Shown one piece after another: positions 61,508 to 64,000 of a stretch of DNA of 64,000 nucleotides. The stretch comes from Ruegeria arenilitoris. Lineage in GTDB: Bacteria; Pseudomonadota; Alphaproteobacteria; Rhodobacterales; Rhodobacteraceae. The DNA lies in the NCBI RefSeq assembly GCF_013035315.1, contig NZ_WQHP01000002.1, positions 62,001-126,000 on the forward strand, written 5' to 3'. The notes below the pieces were generated by a model that was not told the origin of the DNA, ran no database searches, and worked only from the letters and a program-made list of their open reading frames with translations. The translations under genes and the position numbers were made by a program. Each line of letters starts with the position of its first letter. The first letter of the stretch is position 1.

Positions 61508-63313
61508 CTATGCTGTGCCCATGATCGCTTCCAACGAGTCGTGCTCGGCGACGAAATGATCCGGCCTCACCTCGCTTAGTTTCGGGACATAGCTTGTATC
61601 CCCGGACGCCAGACGGCTTGGCAGGAATCGCAGCGCGGCCTTCGGATCCATCGGAGATGGCAGCTCGCCCGGTAGCTTCAGTCGTGTTCGGCTGCGTTCA
61701 ACGTCAGGGTCCGGGATCGGAACGGCTGAGATCAGCGACTTGGTGTAAGGATGGATCGGATCGGAACAGATCACTTCACCATCGCCCAGTTCAACGATCC
61801 GGCCCAGGTATAGAACCATGATCCGGTTTGACACTGCCCGCACGACCGACAGGTCGTGGCTGATGAAGATCATCGACAAACCAAACTCCTGCTGCAATTC
61901 GCGCAGCAGCTCTACGATCTGTGCTTGAATCGAGACGTCCAAAGCGGACACTGCCTCGTCACAGATGATGAGCTTGGGTTTGTTGATCATGGCCCGCGCG
62001 ATGCCGACACGCTGGTTTTGCCCGCCCGACAGCTCATGCGGGTAGCGGTTGATCATGTTGGCTTTCAGACCGACCCGTTCCATCATTGCTGCGACCATGT
62101 CTTTGCGTTCACGGTCGGTCAGGTCGGGGCGATAGGTTTTCAGCGGTTCCGCGATTGACGCCGAGATGGTCATCCGTGGATCAAGGCTGGCCAGAGGATC
62201 CTGGAACACGATCTGCAAGTCCTTGCGGTACTTGTTCAGTTCGCGCCGTTTCAGTCCGACGATGGGATGACCCAGCCAGCTGACGTTACCCGCGCTAGGT
62301 TCGATCAGTTGCAAAACAGCCCGAGCCAAAGTGGATTTCCCGCAGCCCGACTCGCCCACAACACCCAGCGTTTCGCCCTTGCGAATATCGAAGCTGACGC
62401 CGTCAACGGCTTTCAAAGGGACTTTGTGCCCAAACAACCCGCCCGAAACGTGGATCGGGAAATGAACCTTGACGTCGTCGACTTTCAGCAAGGGTTCTTC
62501 GACCTTTTCCAGAGCTTTAGGAGCATCACCGGCGTCGATCCGCGGCATCGCCTCAAGCAAGGTTCGCGTGTACTCGTGCTTGGGCGCGCGGAAGATTTCG
62601 CGCGTCTCACCGGCTTCGACGAACTGACCCAGGCGCATGACCTGCACCCGGTCACACATGCGGGCGACAACGCCCATGTCATGGGTGATCAGGGCAATCG
62701 CGGTCCCTTCGTCCTTTTGCAGGCGCACCATCAGATCAAGGATGTCGGCTTGTACCGTAACGTCCAGCGCTGTCGTCGGCTCATCAGCGATCAAGAGCTT
62801 TGGATTACACAGCATCGACATTGCGATCATGACCCGCTGGCGCATGCCGCCCGACAACTCGTGGGGGTACTGATCCAGACGTCGATTGGCTTCGGGGATA
62901 CGCACGCGATTCAGCCATTCCAGACACCGCGCCCGGGCGGCCGAGCCTTGCAGACCCTCGTGAACCTGTAGAACTTCGCGCATCTGTTGCCCGATCCGCA
63001 AATGCGGTGTCAGGGCCGTTAGCGGGTCCTGAAAGATCATGCCAACGTCATCGCCGCGGATCTTGTTCAGCTTATTGATCGGCAGGTTCAGGATTTCCTG
63101 ACCGTTCAGCATGGCGGAACCCATCGCGCGCCCGGCAGGCGGCAACAGGCCCATCGCGGCCATGAAGGTCTGGCTTTTGCCGGATCCACTTTCGCCCACG
63201 ATGCCAAGGCATTCGCCCGGGTTGATGTCGAAGCTGATACCTTTGACAGCCTCGACCACGCCATCAGGGGTGTCGAACTGGACGCTCAGGTCCTTTACGG
63301 AAAACAGACTCAT
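61508..63313 (-). CDS. Fused dipeptide/opine-type ABC ATP-binding protein (DppDF-like)
   Basis: Protein of 601 aa from the ATG at 63313, 1 bp after the stop of the permease gene. Two complete ATPase halves: the first with [10 protein letters not shown] and [33 protein letters not shown]; the second (from about residue 270) with [26 protein letters not shown] and [17 protein letters not shown]. It is equivalent to DppD plus DppF in one chain, common in alphaproteobacteria. The second half's Walker B reads CDEAVS, with Ala for the usual Pro, as in DppF/OppF. Confidence 0.93.
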   Translation of the reverse strand: MSLFSVKDLSVQFDTPDGVVEAVKGISFDINPGECLGIVGESGSGKSQTFMAAMGLLPPAGRAMGSAMLNGQEILNLPINKLNKIRGDDVGMIFQDPLTALTPHLRIGQQMREVLQVHEGLQGSAARARCLEWLNRVRIPEANRRLDQYPHELSGGMRQRVMIAMSMLCNPKLLIADEPTTALDVTVQADILDLMVRLQKDEGTAIALITHDMGVVARMCDRVQVMRLGQFVEAGETREIFRAPKHEYTRTLLEAMPRIDAGDAPKALEKVEEPLLKVDDVKVHFPIHVSGGLFGHKVPLKAVDGVSFDIRKGETLGVVGESGCGKSTLARAVLQLIEPSAGNVSWLGHPIVGLKRRELNKYRKDLQIVFQDPLASLDPRMTISASIAEPLKTYRPDLTDRERKDMVAAMMERVGLKANMINRYPHELSGGQNQRVGIARAMINKPKLIICDEAVSALDVSIQAQIVELLRELQQEFGLSMIFISHDLSVVRAVSNRIMVLYLGRIVELGDGEVICSDPIHPYTKSLISAVPIPDPDVERSRTRLKLPGELPSPMDPKAALRFLPSRLASGDTSYVPKLSEVRPDHFVAEHDSLEAIMGTA

Positions 63314-63314
63314 A

Positions 63315-64000
63315 TCAGCGATCCTTCGGGTCCAGAGCGTCACGCAAACCGTCACCGATGAAGAACATGGTGATGATGATTGCGACGTAGAAAGTCAGGG
63401 GGAACAACAGTTGCCACAGGGTTCCATAGCCCATGGTTCCCGCGCCTTCGGCGATCAGGCGACCAAGCGAGGTGTAGGGTTCAGAAATACCCAGCCCGAG
63501 GAACGAGATAAAACTCTCGGTCAGGATCATTTCGGGAACCAGCAGCGAGGCGTATACGATTACCACACCCAGCAGGTTGGGCAGGATGTGGCGATACATG
63601 ATAGTAAACTCGCTGACACCTGCGGCGCGTGCGGCCTCAATGAATTCGCGGTTCTTCAGGGTCAGCGTTTGCCCCCTTACGATCCGGGCCATGGTCAGCC
63701 ACCCCACCGCACCGAGGGCGATGAACAGCATCACGAAAGATCGTCCTGCAACAACAAGCAGAAGAATAATGACTAGCGTCGCCGGGATTGCCAGCAGGAT
63801 ATCGACAAAGCGCATCATGGCGCCGTCGGTGCGGCCCCCAATGTACCCGGCGGTGATACCGTAACATGTGCCGACGATCAGAGCTGTGGCGGCTCCGATC
63901 AGACCCACCAGCAGGGACGTTGTCGTCGCCTGAATGACGCGGCTGTATAGGTCGCGCCCAAGGTCATCGACCCCAAAGTAGTGACCGGTTTCGATGGACG
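63315..64000 (-). CDS. Peptide-type ABC transporter permease (OppC/DppC-like), N-terminus off edge
   Basis: Frame open from the right edge of the window. The visible 228 residues begin [20 protein letters not shown], the OppC/DppC entry motif HxFGTDxxGRD, so only the N-terminal ~70-90 residues are missing. The EAA loop is [24 protein letters not shown] at 63908 is internal and not the true start. It forms the channel with a second permease beyond the window, and precedes the fused ATPase by 1 bp. Confidence 0.9.
   Translation of the reverse strand, partial: SIETGHYFGVDDLGRDLYSRVIQATTTSLLVGLIGAATALIVGTCYGITAGYIGGRTDGAMMRFVDILLAIPATLVIILLLVVAGRSFVMLFIALGAVGWLTMARIVRGQTLTLKNREFIEAARAAGVSEFTIMYRHILPNLLGVVIVYASLLVPEMILTESFISFLGLGISEPYTSLGRLIAEGAGTMGYGTLWQLLFPLTFYVAIIITMFFIGDGLRDALDPKDR

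Noticed and set aside
61193..61579. Plus-strand frame of 128 codons between galU and the ABC ATPase
   Set aside because: It crosses the ends of two real genes and the terminator, and has no features of a coding gene.

Overview
The window looks like a marine alphaproteobacterium of the Roseobacter group (Rhodobacterales, Ruegeria-like). The basis is moderate-to-high GC, a very high density of periplasmic-binding-protein ABC importers, tightly overlapped operons (ATGA junctions), many LysR regulators, DUF2793 and DUF3300/DUF2950 proteins, and a plasmid-type RepB/ParAB replicon. This is a judgement from gene content and family resemblance; no database search was run.

Layout. 1-6.6 kb: a reverse-strand branched-chain-amino-acid-type (HAAT) ABC importer with an alpha/beta hydrolase and an AraC regulator. 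6.6-8.5 kb: a small ribbon-helix-helix protein overlapping a periplasmic sulfatase. 8.7-10.9 kb: a DUF3300/DUF2950 pair. 11-17.8 kb: a complete urea ABC importer, urtABCDE. 17.8-18.4 kb: remnants of an agmatinase and a TetR regulator. 18.5-22.5 kb: an M81 peptidase, an orphan family-5 binding protein and a divergent HTH regulator. 22.6-33.2 kb: a divergent amino-sugar/muropeptide locus (nagA, SIS deaminase, GntR, BadF-type kinase; murQ, sugar ABC importer, oxidoreductase) followed by a secreted chorismate mutase. 33.2-42.8 kb: a truncated lyase, a periplasmic nucleotidase, AKR/SDR/LysR genes, a group of exported proteins (metallo-hydrolase, DoxX, Tat-exported intradiol dioxygenase) and a decayed GMC oxidoreductase. 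43.5-47.9 kb: a replicon core with parA, parB, an iteron-bearing origin and repB. 48-56.7 kb: tex, an Ldh-family reductase, a YceI-cytochrome c fusion divergent from an ECF sigma/anti-sigma pair, an HTH protein, a LysR and a phytanoyl-CoA-dioxygenase-like enzyme. 56.9-61.2 kb: sugar-nucleotide genes gmd, fcl and galU with a DUF2793 protein between. 61.5-64 kb: the start of a peptide/opine-type ABC importer cut by the window edge.

How it fits together. Much of the window is about taking up and using small dissolved nutrients: urea, an HAAT-type substrate, peptides, and an amino sugar that is probably deacetylated, de-etherified and deaminated by the linked enzymes. In all four places where a periplasmic binding protein is encoded whole, a GC-rich 8-9 bp stem with a 10-11 nt loop follows its stop codon before the next co-oriented gene. 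This would let the cell make more binding protein than the downstream products.

The repB-parAB module with five 15-bp repeats at 21-23 bp spacing, plus a sixth downstream, shows that this stretch is, or once was, part of a plasmid or chromid. Several gene remnants (agmatinase, TetR, isocitrate-lyase-family, GMC oxidoreductase, DsbA-like N-terminus) point to active gene loss and rearrangement. No tRNA, rRNA, CRISPR array, insertion sequence or recognisable prophage was seen.
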